Part shown: positions 62,301 through 64,000 of the stretch, in pieces
Layout: each line of letters opens with the position of its first letter
How positions within the stretch are numbered: position 1 is the stretch's first letter
Assembly (NCBI RefSeq): GCF_014356525.2
Contig: NC_052508.1
Span: 43,689,858-43,753,857 of the forward strand
Direction of reading: 5' to 3'
Length of the DNA stretch: 64,000 nt
Source of the DNA: Nilaparvata lugens
Lineage: Eukaryota > Arthropoda > Insecta > Hemiptera > Delphacidae
Notes under the pieces: model-generated
Databases searched by the model: none
Told to the model about the DNA's origin: nothing
What the model saw: the letters and a program-made list of their open reading frames with translations, nothing else
Position numbers and translations under genes: made by a program

Positions 62301-64000
62301 CTTCATGAATGAGAGAGTTGCAACGTATCACCAACAATGGAAAGAGTACGTTGAAAGAATGTCAGCTGATAGGCTTCCACTGAAAATTTTCAAGAATTAG
62401 CCGGTAGGCAAAGTTACAGGACCTGGACTGTAAACTGTGCTAAAAGGACGTACAGTAACTCTAAAAAAATCCTTGTGTATCTTTTCGAATGCAACACGTT
62501 GATTTTGAAAAATTTGGAGAGATTTTTTTGACCGATACAAAAGAGCATCTGTTGCTAATGGAGAGATAAATTTTCAAAAATGTTCCATGTTTTTGAACGG
62601 GTAGTATTAATGTGGCCCTCCGCCAATAGGCAAAGCTACAAGACCCGGACTGTACGGGATAGGAAATTCACATAATCGCTTCTGTACTAAAGGACTGATT
62701 AACTTGAAATTCTGCATATTGATTATTAATTTACCGAGGATGGTTACAGGCCTATTTTAAATTCTCTAAGATTTCAAAAGTTCAAGTTTTCAGTTTGTCA
62801 AGATTTTAATTAGACCCTTGCGGAGCAAGGGTTACCTGTTAGTTATAAATAAGAAAGGAATAATTATATTTATTTACTCTTCGAGCAATGAGTCTTGATG
62901 TTGGAAGATATTTCGACATTTTGTTACATCTATATAATATCTATTGATGATAATTGGTTAAACAAGATAAAATACCAAAACTACTTGGAATTTGTGTTCT
63001 ATTAATAATTGTGACTTATTAAGCCTTCTTTATAAAGTCTTATGCAAACCACTGCAATCTGCATGATCTGTATCATCTCTAGTAATAAGCCTGTTTTGTC
63101 TCTCCCAATAATTTTATCAATACTCGCTGTACAAATCAATAAATAGATAAATAATTATAGCTTCTCAAGCACCCATCAAAGCTCGAATTTAAATGCTCAA
63201 GACTTTCAACAATATTGACAGTAACAATGACTTGCAACAATACTTAATGCAAGAAGTGTATCTTAAAAAACCTAAGAATACGATGACTGCGGCTGTACCA
63301 AGCAAATAAAGCCTTCCGGAAGCAAGAAAACTCTTGGATATACATTCTTGTATAAAACATCTTACAAAATGACAATGATTTTACACGGAAAAGAAACAAC
63401 TTACTCTATTTTATCAAGTGCATTGAGTACTTTTGTGGGACTTGTGAATGGACCGTAACAGTCACTGCTGGGATTCGGCAGGCAGTCAGCTGCTTCATAT
63501 ACGACAATCCCGTACAGAGTACTGGTGTTCTGCAATACGTATTGAAGTGAGGATTCAAAATTATAATTTATATCACAAACACAATATATAACAACACGAA
63601 TATGAACTGAAAATGAATATATAAAATCCAGTTTCAGTTTGTGGTTGCAAATGAGCAATCGGTTGTTGAACAAAATGTTAGTGAAAAGAGAAATTATTTG
63701 AACAATCATGAAGAGCAGCAGCAATGTTATTATAAATATCGGGGGCACAAATATCGAGAGCTTCGCTCTGAGTTATAACCATGGTAAATAGAAGAAGACG
63801 GTAGGTGTCACGCGCATGTTTGTGCTAAATTTCCGGTGTCGTTGACGTCATTTTATATCCAATCATCTGTTTTTAACAAATAATTTTCATAAATTGCCAA
63901 TAGGTCTTATAAACCTCGGTTGGTGGCGATGACGCAATCTAGCTGGTTGGCCACTGCGCACACATTTCATGACCCCTACCATTTTTATCTAAATACCGTG
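2701..64000 (-). CDS. MED25: Mediator complex subunit 25 (MED25), 16 coding exons, 5' end beyond the window
   Basis: MED25 is a metazoan Mediator subunit in the nucleus. Its N-terminal vWA domain docks on Mediator and its ACID/PTOV domain binds transcription activators. I recognised both domains: vWA residues such as GGKGES..IAEGL and [12 protein letters not shown], and ACID residues such as [16 protein letters not shown] and [10 protein letters not shown]. Exons, 5' to 3': 63529-63405, 60951-60732, 59638-59493, 58245-58071, 56534-56307, 49610-49382, 40214-40036, 39199-38966, 31929-31663, 30551-30396, 24721-24445, 20263-20035, 10676-10488, 9636-9550, 4555-4355, 2826-2701. Splice phases agree at every junction except for one missing base in exon 20263-20035. 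About 1,022 residues are encoded here; human MED25 is about 747, and the excess is mostly Gln-, Gly- and Pro-rich linker. Roughly the first 60 residues (start codon and first vWA strand) are outside the window. Exon positions are read from sequence; extra small or alternative exons cannot be excluded. Confidence 0.95.
3057..3179. repeat. Fold-back MITE in the last MED25 intron's 5' half
   Basis: Arms of about 55 bases (3057-3109 and 3122-3179) are nearly perfect inverted copies, sharing TGAATCAGT, GATGTGTAGATG and GTCACGAG with their complements. The loop is about 12 bases. It lies inside the intron between exons 4355 and 2826. Confidence 0.75.
4355..4555 (-). CDS. MED25: MED25 exon (polyQ and LXXLL box)
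   Basis: 67 codons in phase 0. It continues the helix ([20 protein letters not shown]), then has 14 consecutive glutamines, a Gly/Pro turn, and [21 protein letters not shown] at about 4361-4375 is an LXXLL nuclear-receptor box in the same place as LRSLL in human MED25. Acceptor CTTGCAG, donor CAG|GTGAAC. Confidence 0.9.
4963..5101 (-). repeat. Partial copy of the ACTTTCCTTGCC-ended dispersed repeat
   Basis: This matches, in reverse, the last part of the longer copies at 17190-18029 and 52757-53544: ACTTTCCTTGCCCTATCACC, GTATTGCTTTCC, and a CCCCTGAGTCC segment. It is truncated before the CA repeat. Confidence 0.75.
5144..5248 (+). repeat. Left (5') LTR, 105 bp
   Basis: Direct repeat of 8508-8612. 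It begins AGTAA and ends TTACT, which are inverted at the tips as in many gypsy LTRs. Confidence 0.75.
5330..7840 (+). pseudogene. LINE (non-LTR retrotransposon) reverse transcriptase, broken
   Basis: Pieces of one reverse transcriptase appear in order in changing frames. They are a fragment ending in the region before RT (5329-5610), the main RT block (5562-6392: [46 protein letters not shown]), the YADDT motif region (6499-6702), a post-RT block (6699-6968) and the C-terminal part (6990-7352: [13 protein letters not shown]). The stop before [13 protein letters not shown] and several frameshifts make it non-functional. It resembles the CR1/Jockey-like group. It lies between the LTRs of the element above and so inserted later. 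Confidence 0.85.
7866..8433 (+). pseudogene. LTR-retrotransposon integrase fragment
   Basis: The first frame (7866-8234) holds [20 protein letters not shown] and [13 protein letters not shown], which contain the second Asp and the Glu of the D,D,E integrase core. The C-terminal part continues in another frame from about 8200 to 8433 ([20 protein letters not shown], then [11 protein letters not shown]). The N-terminal zinc finger and first Asp are absent. It belongs to the 105-bp LTR element. Confidence 0.85.
8508..8612 (+). repeat. Right (3') LTR, 105 bp
   Basis: Direct repeat of 5144-5248, preceded by a polypurine tract. No clear target-site duplication is visible. Confidence 0.75.
8648..8897. 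repeat. Fold-back element, arms about 110 bp
   Basis: The left arm (AAAATAAATCTTATAGCACC, AGTTGAACAACTAGTTTC, CACCATCTTCAGGTTATA) returns in reverse complement in the right arm up to TATAAGATTTATTTTGTTTT. The centre is AT-rich. The inverted repeat is almost perfect and would form a long hairpin in the MED25 transcript. Confidence 0.85.
8940..9280 (-). repeat. Helitron-like 5' terminal fragment
   Basis: On the minus strand it starts with TATAATATCGGGGCACC and the small hairpin GAGCTTCGCTC, matching the 5' end of the Helitron at 58484. No CTAG end is visible at its far side. Confidence 0.5.
9550..9636 (-). CDS. MED25: MED25 small exon (coiled-coil segment 2)
   Basis: 29 codons, phase 0, [20 protein letters not shown] then ENQYKAQME. 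Acceptor GTGACAG, donor GAG|GTAATT. It parallels the end of the previous exon: [24 protein letters not shown] against [24 protein letters not shown]. The similarity and splice signals are the support; it is symmetric and could be skipped. Confidence 0.85.
10488..10676 (-). CDS. MED25: MED25 exon (coiled-coil segment 1)
   Basis: 63 codons, phase 0. A Gly-rich start ([16 protein letters not shown]) leads into a charged helix: [20 protein letters not shown] then LQYKNQLE. Acceptor GCACAG|GTG, donor GAG|GTCTGT. The helix resembles the following small exon. Confidence 0.85.
10820..10952. repeat. Possible small TIR element
   Basis: AAGGTGCGT at the left and ACGCACCTT at the right form a short terminal inverted repeat around an AT-rich core in the MED25 intron. 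The flanks show no convincing duplication. Confidence 0.35.
11228..11327 (+). repeat. Satellite unit, left of the BEL/Pao insertion
   Basis: CTAGTTTTGACCCAGTTAAG and CAAACTAATATCGCTAACCC here are the same unit seen at 18973-19170. The unit is cut at CCATC by the BEL/Pao element. Confidence 0.8.
11328..11941 (-). repeat. 3' LTR of the BEL/Pao element
   Basis: 614 bases, starting TAGTTATAC and ending GTCAACA on the plus strand. A purine-rich tract (GGTCGGGGGTA on the minus strand) lies just inside. It matches the other LTR with scattered substitutions. Confidence 0.9.
12130..16079 (-). pseudogene. BEL/Pao pol: protease, RT, RNase H, integrase
   Basis: 16079-14574 holds the aspartic protease ([20 protein letters not shown]) and reverse transcriptase ([37 protein letters not shown] in place of YxDD). 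An in-frame stop occurs at 14574, a frameshift near 14385, and a TGA near 13834. RNase H pieces ([33 protein letters not shown]) lie at 14301-13700. The integrase follows (HHCC zinc finger around [10 protein letters not shown], core [29 protein letters not shown]) and ends at 12130. Domain order protease-RT-RNase H-integrase is that of BEL/Pao. Confidence 0.92.
16121..18127 (-). pseudogene. BEL/Pao gag, interrupted
   Basis: A start is visible at 18127 ([20 protein letters not shown]). The frame then meets a stop and the 17190-18029 repeat. It resumes with [20 protein letters not shown] (17189 leftwards), a DUF1759-like capsid ([40 protein letters not shown]), and cysteine knuckles ([25 protein letters not shown]). 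Frames change at about 17000, 16630 and 16100. The protein would form the particle shell; this copy cannot make it. Confidence 0.85.
17190..18029 (+). mobile_element. Dispersed ~0.8-kb repeat, copy 1, inside BEL/Pao gag
   Basis: It starts CTGGTGTGGCGCACTCACAC followed by AACTTTCCTTGCC and ends GGCAAGGAAAGTAAAA, so a 12-base inverted repeat (ACTTTCCTTGCC) lies near its tips. It contains a CA microsatellite at about 17868-17890. A second copy is at 52757-53544 and a truncated one at 4963-5101. I see no protein in it. It is probably a non-autonomous DNA transposon. Confidence 0.8.
18348..18972 (-). repeat. 5' LTR of the BEL/Pao element
   Basis: 625 bases and nearly identical to 11328-11941, with small indels such as an extra AATTGTTACTCC. 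A TGG-starting candidate primer site begins a few bases inside it. Confidence 0.9.
18973..19170 (+). repeat. 86-bp tandem satellite, right of the BEL/Pao insertion
   Basis: The unit AGTACC...AAAACACC repeats with an 86-base period (for example 18995 and 19081). Together with 11228-11327 it shows that the retrotransposon inserted into this short array. Confidence 0.85.
19739..19897. repeat. Fold-back MITE with ACATGTT core
   Basis: The left arm (ATAAAAATCTTAGTACCC, TTGAATTATTTAATCACAAC) is repeated in reverse in the right arm to GATTTTCATTTTTATTTCT. Related sequences with AGTACCCTTTTT occur near 20790, 39370 and 56140. Confidence 0.85.
20035..20263 (-). CDS. MED25: MED25 exon (Gly-rich linker, one base short)
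   Basis: It begins by completing a Gly codon and reads [20 protein letters not shown], then [17 protein letters not shown] and [13 protein letters not shown]. Past a C-rich stretch (20085-20100 on the plus strand) the sensible frame shifts: [12 protein letters not shown] is one frame over and is the one that joins the next exon in phase 0 at CAG|GTCAGT. The exon is 229 bases where 230 would fit. This is either a sequence error in a C run, an allele, or a real defect. Confidence 0.85.
20926..20999. repeat. Small fold-back
   Basis: TATTATTCACGGCATGTTTT pairs with AAACATGACGTGAATAATA about 45 bases later. Confidence 0.55.
21461..21798. mobile_element. pogo/Tigger-like MITE
   Basis: The termini are CAGTAGAACTCCAATTATCC and its inverse ending GGAGTTCTACTG, about 24 bases each, and TA flanks both sides (21459-21460, 21799-21800). 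Internal TTATCCGAAT repeats are present. CAGT...ACTG ends with a TA duplication fit the pogo group of Tc1/mariner. There is no transposase. Confidence 0.85.
22957..23143 (-). repeat. 3' LTR, 187 bp
   Basis: On the minus strand it starts TGTGGCGAATCATATGATTG. It pairs with 24191-24378. Confidence 0.88.
23420..23570 (-). pseudogene. gypsy RNase H fragment
   Basis: The minus strand encodes [20 protein letters not shown] then VYACQPIN, matching the conserved HFRHxxEGxxFxIxTDHKPL block of Ty3/gypsy RT-RNase H. Nothing of integrase or gag is left between the LTRs. Confidence 0.8.
23596..23720 (+). repeat. Two tandem hairpin units inside the gypsy remnant
   Basis: GCAACTTTCTTTCAAA...AAAGAAAGCAA.AGGTTGC occurs twice in succession. 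Each unit is itself an inverted repeat. Confidence 0.6.
24191..24378 (-). repeat. 5' LTR, 188 bp
   Basis: On the minus strand it starts TGTAGCGAATCATATGATTG, with few differences from the other LTR. Confidence 0.88.
24445..24721 (-). CDS. MED25: MED25 exon (end of ACID domain and Gly-rich linker)
   Basis: It starts [15 protein letters not shown], the last helix of the ACID domain (human FVNGIRQVI), then a Gly/Pro/Val linker. Acceptor GTTAG|GTG. The donor G|GTCAGT leaves phase 1, completed by GT of the next exon to give Gly. A gypsy LTR lies only about 60 bases beyond this donor. Confidence 0.92.
24784..26142. other. Intron sequence, no gene recognised
   Basis: This is AT-rich intron. Around 25640-25860 there is a GC-richer block containing ACACTGAAAGCGGAGCG on the minus strand, which recalls non-autonomous DNA transposons, but I could not fix its ends. 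Confidence 0.5.
26148..26202. repeat. Permuted inverted repeat
   Basis: AGTTGTGTCAA (26148-26158) and AATATTGTCTTT (26159-26170) are followed by TTGACACAACT (26180-26190) and AAAGACAATATT (26191-26202). Both are exact complements but come in the same order, not mirrored. Confidence 0.9.
26277..28512 (+). pseudogene. LINE reverse transcriptase, 5'-truncated, nearly intact
   Basis: The first frame (576 codons, to 28007) begins within the linker after the endonuclease. It holds the RT motifs [62 protein letters not shown] and YADD (27660-27671). The C-terminal region continues in another frame (about 27982-28512: [40 protein letters not shown]), so a single shift near 27990 separates them. The endonuclease is missing, as expected for a 5'-truncated insertion. 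It resembles the CR1/Jockey-like group. The strand is opposite to MED25. Confidence 0.88.
28513..29010 (+). mobile_element. 3' UTR and tail of the LINE
   Basis: AT-rich sequence follows the LINE stop. It ends in AATAAAGGCATAT and a short ATCA repeat (AATCAATCAATCAAA), which looks like the microsatellite tail of a non-LTR element. Confidence 0.6.
29013..30395. other. Intron sequence, nothing recognised
   Basis: AT-rich intron between the LINE and the ACID exon. I see no coding, tRNA or clear inverted-repeat signal. Confidence 0.5.
30396..30551 (-). CDS. MED25: MED25 exon (ACID/PTOV domain, second half)
   Basis: 52 codons in phase 0 from [19 protein letters not shown] through [19 protein letters not shown] to NDQ. 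It is the most conserved part of the window's gene; human MED25 has [11 protein letters not shown] and FMGLIPYDQ here. Acceptor TTATAG, donor CAG|GTAATG. Confidence 0.96.
30552..31662. other. Intron sequence between the two ACID exons
   Basis: AT-rich, with TAT/ATA-rich stretches. No element was recognised. Its donor end is GCATGT (minus strand). Confidence 0.5.
31663..31929 (-). CDS. MED25: MED25 exon (ACID/PTOV domain, first half, GC donor)
   Basis: 89 codons in phase 0. It begins [18 protein letters not shown] and includes [30 protein letters not shown] and [13 protein letters not shown], the first strands of the ACID beta-barrel. Acceptor TGTACAG. The frame and alignment to the next exon (E-ALDSL against human ESLKGL) place the end at GAG, followed by GCATGT, so the intron seems to start with GC. 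Confidence 0.93.
32600..34480 (-). pseudogene. LINE remnant: SGNH-type ORF1, endonuclease start, 3' end; RT deleted
   Basis: 34274-33780 encodes an SGNH/GDSL-like domain ([23 protein letters not shown], then [17 protein letters not shown]), the esterase fold found in ORF1 of some CR1-like LINEs. 33633-33430 gives the start of an endonuclease ([12 protein letters not shown]). 33127-32700 gives the C-terminal end of ORF2 ([38 protein letters not shown]). The reverse transcriptase between them is absent. Confidence 0.78.
34542..34582 (+). repeat. TAA microsatellite at the 5' side of the R4/Dong-like LINE
   Basis: ATAATAATAATTAATAATAT and further TAA units abut the LINE start. A second TAA tract follows the LINE at about 36757-36772. 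Confidence 0.75.
34611..36459 (+). pseudogene. R4/Dong-like LINE with restriction-like endonuclease
   Basis: 34611-35882 is a reverse transcriptase with [54 protein letters not shown] and YMDD (35181-35192) rather than YADD. A shift near 35880 leads to a zinc-binding [18 protein letters not shown] block (to 36265). Another frame from about 36279 holds [31 protein letters not shown] and EKLRKYQEL, the restriction-like endonuclease signature, ending at a TAG (36457). The RT-then-RLE order with YMDD fits the R4/Dong clade. It is 5'-truncated. Confidence 0.87.
36818..37747. mobile_element. hAT-type non-autonomous DNA transposon
   Basis: The termini are CAGTGGCGGCGC and GCGCCGCCACTG. GTTTAGTT occurs immediately outside both ends (36810-36817 and 37748-37755), an 8-bp duplication typical of hAT transposition. 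It is 930 bases with no transposase frame. Sub-terminal GTGGGCCAGTGG and GGGCACGGCCCACTTGGCCC motifs are present. Confidence 0.93.
37786..38000 (-). pseudogene. LINE ORF1 PHD-finger fragment
   Basis: The minus strand encodes [20 protein letters not shown] then [10 protein letters not shown], the second half of a PHD-like zinc finger common in ORF1 of CR1/L2-like LINEs. It may be the ORF1 start of the same LINE whose SGNH part lies at 34274. The R4/Dong-like LINE and the hAT element lie between them. Confidence 0.6.
38216..38965. other. Intron sequence, nothing recognised
   Basis: AT-rich intron upstream of the 39199-38966 exon; no element recognised. Confidence 0.5.
38966..39199 (-). CDS. 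MED25: MED25 exon (Gln-rich, 13-residue polyQ)
   Basis: 78 codons, phase 0 at both ends, starting [17 protein letters not shown] and ending SQVGQQQ, with 13 consecutive glutamines. Acceptor TTGTAG|GTT, donor CAG|GTATTG. Its start resembles the VQQAVQQ repeats of the 56534 exon, which may point to exon duplication or to convergent Gln expansion. Confidence 0.87.
39340..39530. repeat. Partial fold-back related to 19739-19897
   Basis: AAATCAAAGTACCCTTTTTT and TACAACATGTTTCAACATG match the core of the fold-back at 19739. The second arm is mostly missing. Confidence 0.55.
40036..40214 (-). CDS. MED25: MED25 exon (Gln-rich, 14-residue polyQ, GC donor)
   Basis: Two bases complete the split Asn codon, followed by [17 protein letters not shown] and long Gln tracts that end in 14 consecutive glutamines. 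The acceptor is TTTTCAG. The next exon needs phase 0, and no GT gives that; CAG|GCTAGT does, so a GC donor is proposed. GT sites a few bases further on would leave phase 1 and throw the next exon out of frame. Confidence 0.75.
40215..41945. other. Long intron sequence, no gene recognised
   Basis: AT-rich sequence with no coding or repeat structure that I can assign. Confidence 0.45.
41946..42158 (+). repeat. Tandem duplication of about 102 bp
   Basis: TTTAACATAAGTATT.TAAG, GTCTAGTATG.GCTGG, GATAATGATGGTGCT and GTGAG.TACA.TGCA.CACTT appear twice in succession, with small differences. Confidence 0.8.
43883..44144. mobile_element. MITE with ~70-bp terminal inverted repeats inside the LINE
   Basis: GAGAAAAAATAGCGCAAGTA, GATATCCCATGGTATAGGG and GTCGCAACTTTTACTGTTAT at the left return in reverse complement at the right, ending TATCGTTTCTC. 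The outer flanks share TA. It interrupts the LINE between its RT and linker coding parts. Confidence 0.85.
46230..47172. mobile_element. Head-to-head mariner half-elements forming a palindrome
   Basis: Two arms of about 460 bases meet near 46710 and both end outward with a CTGTATAATAAGTAA.CG.ACTGACCTCAGG tip. Each arm codes, outwards, for the C-terminal half of a mariner transposase: [36 protein letters not shown], then ETFNVLRR. In the right arm HHDNA is at 46798. The two Asp (in HDNA and in APPDLF) are 34 residues apart, the mariner D34D spacing. Stops are present, so neither half is functional. Confidence 0.88.
47882..48742. mobile_element. Putative non-autonomous element with inverted ends
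   Basis: CATATCTATCAGATCATAGT at the left end is inverted at the right (ATATCTATGATCTGATACAT). The interior has many GACCGTCAG and CGGTCGAGCTC motifs in both orientations. No coding sequence or clear target duplication. Confidence 0.5.
48959..49342 (+). repeat. Pair of ~60-bp direct repeats flanking an insert
   Basis: CAATTGTGAACGAA, AAGTTCGACT.TA.T..CCCGCCC.ACTATCTCAAAATT occurs at 48959-49018 and 49283-49342. The insert between contains inverted AGAAGTGGC.T motifs. The right copy lies about 40 bases downstream of the donor of exon 49382-49610. Confidence 0.7.
49382..49610 (-). CDS. MED25: MED25 exon (Gly/Pro/Gln linker)
   Basis: 76 codons plus one base. It begins [19 protein letters not shown], contains [20 protein letters not shown], and ends after QFT. 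The chosen donor is CTA|GTCAGT, which leaves phase 1 and joins the AT start of the 40214 exon to make an Asn codon. Other GT sites nearby break the frame. Confidence 0.85.
50302..51431 (-). pseudogene. LINE, 3' part, interrupted by the Helitron
   Basis: The minus strand gives [19 protein letters not shown] next to the Helitron, then a [13 protein letters not shown] block, [19 protein letters not shown] and a C-terminal region (50790-50302: [19 protein letters not shown]). The rest of the same RT is on the other side of the Helitron at 54058-54440. It is frameshifted. Confidence 0.85.
51513..52326 (+). pseudogene. LINE C-terminal fragment carried in the Helitron
   Basis: Two consecutive frames (51513-51818 and 51802-52326) encode the end of a LINE ORF2, including [28 protein letters not shown], summarised here as the zinc-binding C-x2-C...H...C motif near 52090-52160. 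No RT is present. It is either a captured 3' end or an older insertion. Confidence 0.7.
52757..53544 (+). mobile_element. Dispersed ~0.8-kb repeat, copy 2, inside the Helitron
   Basis: It has the same ends as the 17190-18029 copy: CTGGTGTGGCGCACTCACAC, ACTTTCCTTGCC and GGCAGGGAAAGTAAAA. ATAAT flanks both sides and may be a target duplication. A CA microsatellite lies at about 53395-53437. Confidence 0.82.
53548..53685 (+). pseudogene. Helitron replicase N-terminal remnant
   Basis: A 45-codon frame starts [20 protein letters not shown] and continues [17 protein letters not shown] followed by a Glu/Gln/Arg-rich stretch is characteristic of Helitron Rep-helicase N-termini. It stops early, and no Rep or helicase motifs follow. 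Confidence 0.7.
54058..54440 (-). pseudogene. LINE, 5' part of the same RT, beyond the Helitron
   Basis: The minus strand encodes [19 protein letters not shown], then [18 protein letters not shown] right up to the Helitron boundary. The next codons are found at 51431, beyond the Helitron. Confidence 0.85.
54427..54835 (+). repeat. Dispersed non-autonomous repeat
   Basis: It begins near TTATTGACCGAGCGAAGTGA and ends near CTACTAGTT. It includes CGGCGAAACGCGG and AGGAGCCTCCTTCATACGCC. I recall this family as frequent in planthopper genomes, which supports the taxonomic guess. The ends resemble Helitrons but are not decisive. Confidence 0.55.
55410..55744. repeat. Inverted pair of tRNA-like SINE sequences
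   Basis: Arms of about 110 bases run inward from AAATGCTGTAA (55410) and TTACAGCATTT (55744). Each arm has a tRNA B-box sequence: GGTTCGATTCCC in the plus direction near 55622 and the inverse GGGAATCGAATCC near 55519. The left arm read in reverse continues into a tRNA-like A-box region (TTGGTGTAAGGGCGAGCA). Confidence 0.75.
56100..56217. repeat. Fold-back related to 19739-19897
   Basis: AATATAAATAGAAATATAAATCTGAGTACC pairs with the inverse CTCAGATTTATATTTTTATTTATATT. The AGTACCCTTTTT and CGACATGTTTTA core is shared with the other fold-backs. It lies about 90 bases beyond the donor of exon 56307-56534. Confidence 0.7.
56307..56534 (-). CDS. MED25: MED25 exon (Gln-rich, 16-residue polyQ)
   Basis: 76 codons, phase 0 at both ends, running from VMGQPQPQQ to QQMQQQ. 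It holds an uninterrupted run of 16 glutamines written in mixed CAA and CAG codons, and short VQQA repeats. Acceptor GGCAG|GTT, donor CAG|GTATGA. Because it is symmetric it could be skipped without a frame change. Confidence 0.88.
58071..58245 (-). CDS. MED25: MED25 exon (Pro-rich linker)
   Basis: The exon encodes 58 full codons rich in Pro, Ser and Gln, including a run of six prolines, directly after the vWA domain. One leading base completes a Ser codon from the preceding exon. Acceptor TTGTTAG, donor CAG|GTATCA, phase 0 out. The low-complexity linker matches the position of the Pro-rich linker in vertebrate MED25. Confidence 0.88.
58484..58979 (+). mobile_element. Short non-autonomous Helitron, 496 bp
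   Basis: The 5' end is TCTATAATATCGGGGCAACG after host A. The 3' end has the hairpin ACCCTTGCGGAGCACGGGT followed by TACCTGCTAG and host T. No coding content. Confidence 0.85.
59177..59286. repeat. Fold-back MITE
   Basis: AGGCAAATGCACACAACAGC and AGAC pair with GTC.GTCTGTTGCTTTGTGC and GTTTGCCT. Arms are about 28 bases. Confidence 0.65.
59493..59638 (-). CDS. MED25: MED25 exon (end of vWA domain)
   Basis: It encodes [20 protein letters not shown] and then [12 protein letters not shown], the last strand and helix of the MED25 vWA domain. It follows the previous exon in phase 0 and ends in phase 2 at CAG|GTGAGC. The acceptor region reads TTTCAGAGAG, so a second AG lies two bases inside the exon; only the first keeps frame. 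Confidence 0.93.
60732..60951 (-). CDS. MED25: MED25 exon (vWA core)
   Basis: It opens with one base that completes the codon split from the upstream exon, giving [11 protein letters not shown], then [20 protein letters not shown] and [13 protein letters not shown]. These are conserved vWA segments of MED25. Acceptor TTTTAG and donor GAG|GTCAGG; the exon ends in phase 0. Confidence 0.95.
61359..61931 (-). pseudogene. Unidentified ORF interrupted by two in-frame stops
   Basis: A single minus-strand frame starts with a hydrophobic segment ([15 protein letters not shown], 61931 leftwards) like a signal peptide. It runs to [10 protein letters not shown], meets two stops between 61667 and 61640, and continues [48 protein letters not shown] and [14 protein letters not shown]. 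It looks like real coding sequence: balanced composition, conserved-looking Cys, and a sensible frame on both sides of the stops. I do not recognise the family. It sits inside a MED25 intron on the same strand and does not carry vWA sequence. Confidence 0.55.
62400..62842 (+). mobile_element. Helitron 3' end, related to 58484-58979
   Basis: The last 200 bases parallel the end of the 58484 copy (AATTCTGCATAT, ACCGAGGATGGTT, then ACCCTTGCGGAGCAAGGGT and TACCTGTTAG before T). The tip is TTAG instead of CTAG. The motif GGCAAAG.TACA.GACC.GGACTGTA occurs twice inside. The 5' boundary is not found. Confidence 0.65.
63405..63529 (-). CDS. MED25: MED25 exon (vWA domain, first part seen)
   Basis: The exon is bounded by a TTGCAG acceptor and a GTAAGT donor, and ends in phase 2. 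It encodes a strand and turn of the vWA fold ([15 protein letters not shown], then LNALDKI). This aligns by eye with the human stretch that starts TQYSLVVFNTVDC. It is the most 5' coding exon I can find; no match for the start of the vWA domain is visible between 63530 and 64000. Confidence 0.9.
63733..64000 (+). repeat. Possible Helitron-like 5' end at the window edge
   Basis: ATAAATATCGGGGGCAC, then GAGAGCTTCGCTCTGAG, resemble the starts at 58484 and (inverted) 9280. The element would continue beyond the window. Confidence 0.4.

Noticed and set aside
63530..64000. The first MED25 exon
   Set aside because: I looked for the start of a vWA domain on the minus strand here and saw only intron-like sequence and a Helitron-like end.

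Overview
The window is insect nuclear DNA, most likely from a planthopper (Hemiptera: Delphacidae, Nilaparvata-like). The protein-coding content and intron structure are arthropod. Several dispersed repeats resemble ones I recall from delphacid genomes. The species assignment is inference; no search was run.

One host gene occupies almost everything: MED25, the Mediator complex subunit 25, on the minus strand. I could join 16 coding exons between 63529 and 2701 with consistent splice phase. They encode about 1,022 residues, and the first part of the vWA domain lies beyond position 64000. Order along the protein: vWA domain (63529-59493), a long Pro/Gln-rich linker with polyglutamine runs (58245-38966), the ACID/PTOV domain that binds activators (31929 to the start of the 24721 exon), a Gly/Pro-rich segment, a short pair of related coiled-coil exons (10676-9550), a polyQ exon ending in an LXXLL box (4555-4355), and an acidic C-terminus (2826-2701). 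Two introns appear to use GC donors. One exon (20035-20263) is one base short of the frame needed by both neighbours.

The introns (0.8-9.4 kb) and the 3' flank are packed with transposable elements, many nested. From left to right: a Ty3/gypsy element with an open gag frame running off the left edge (1-1793); a small LTR element with 105-bp LTRs invaded by a LINE (5144-8612); a complete but decayed BEL/Pao element with 614- and 625-bp LTRs and a 5-bp target duplication, inside an 86-bp satellite (11328-18972); a pogo-like MITE (21461-21798); an internally deleted gypsy element (22957-24378); a LINE with almost intact reverse transcriptase (26277-29010); an interrupted LINE carrying an SGNH/PHD ORF1 (32600-38215), itself invaded by an R4/Dong-like LINE in a TAA tract and by a hAT element with an 8-bp duplication; a LINE (42340-47640) invaded by a MITE and by a head-to-head mariner palindrome; and a LINE split by a 2.6-kb Helitron (51432-54057) that in turn hosts another repeat. 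Fold-back elements, an inverted pair of tRNA-like SINEs and further Helitron ends fill much of the rest.

I did not find an obviously new multi-gene system. The strongest unusual signals are the two GC-AG introns and the frame defect in MED25, the Helitron whose removal restores a LINE reading frame exactly, the mariner inverted duplication, a permuted inverted repeat at 26148-26202, and an unidentified, stop-interrupted ORF at 61359-61931.
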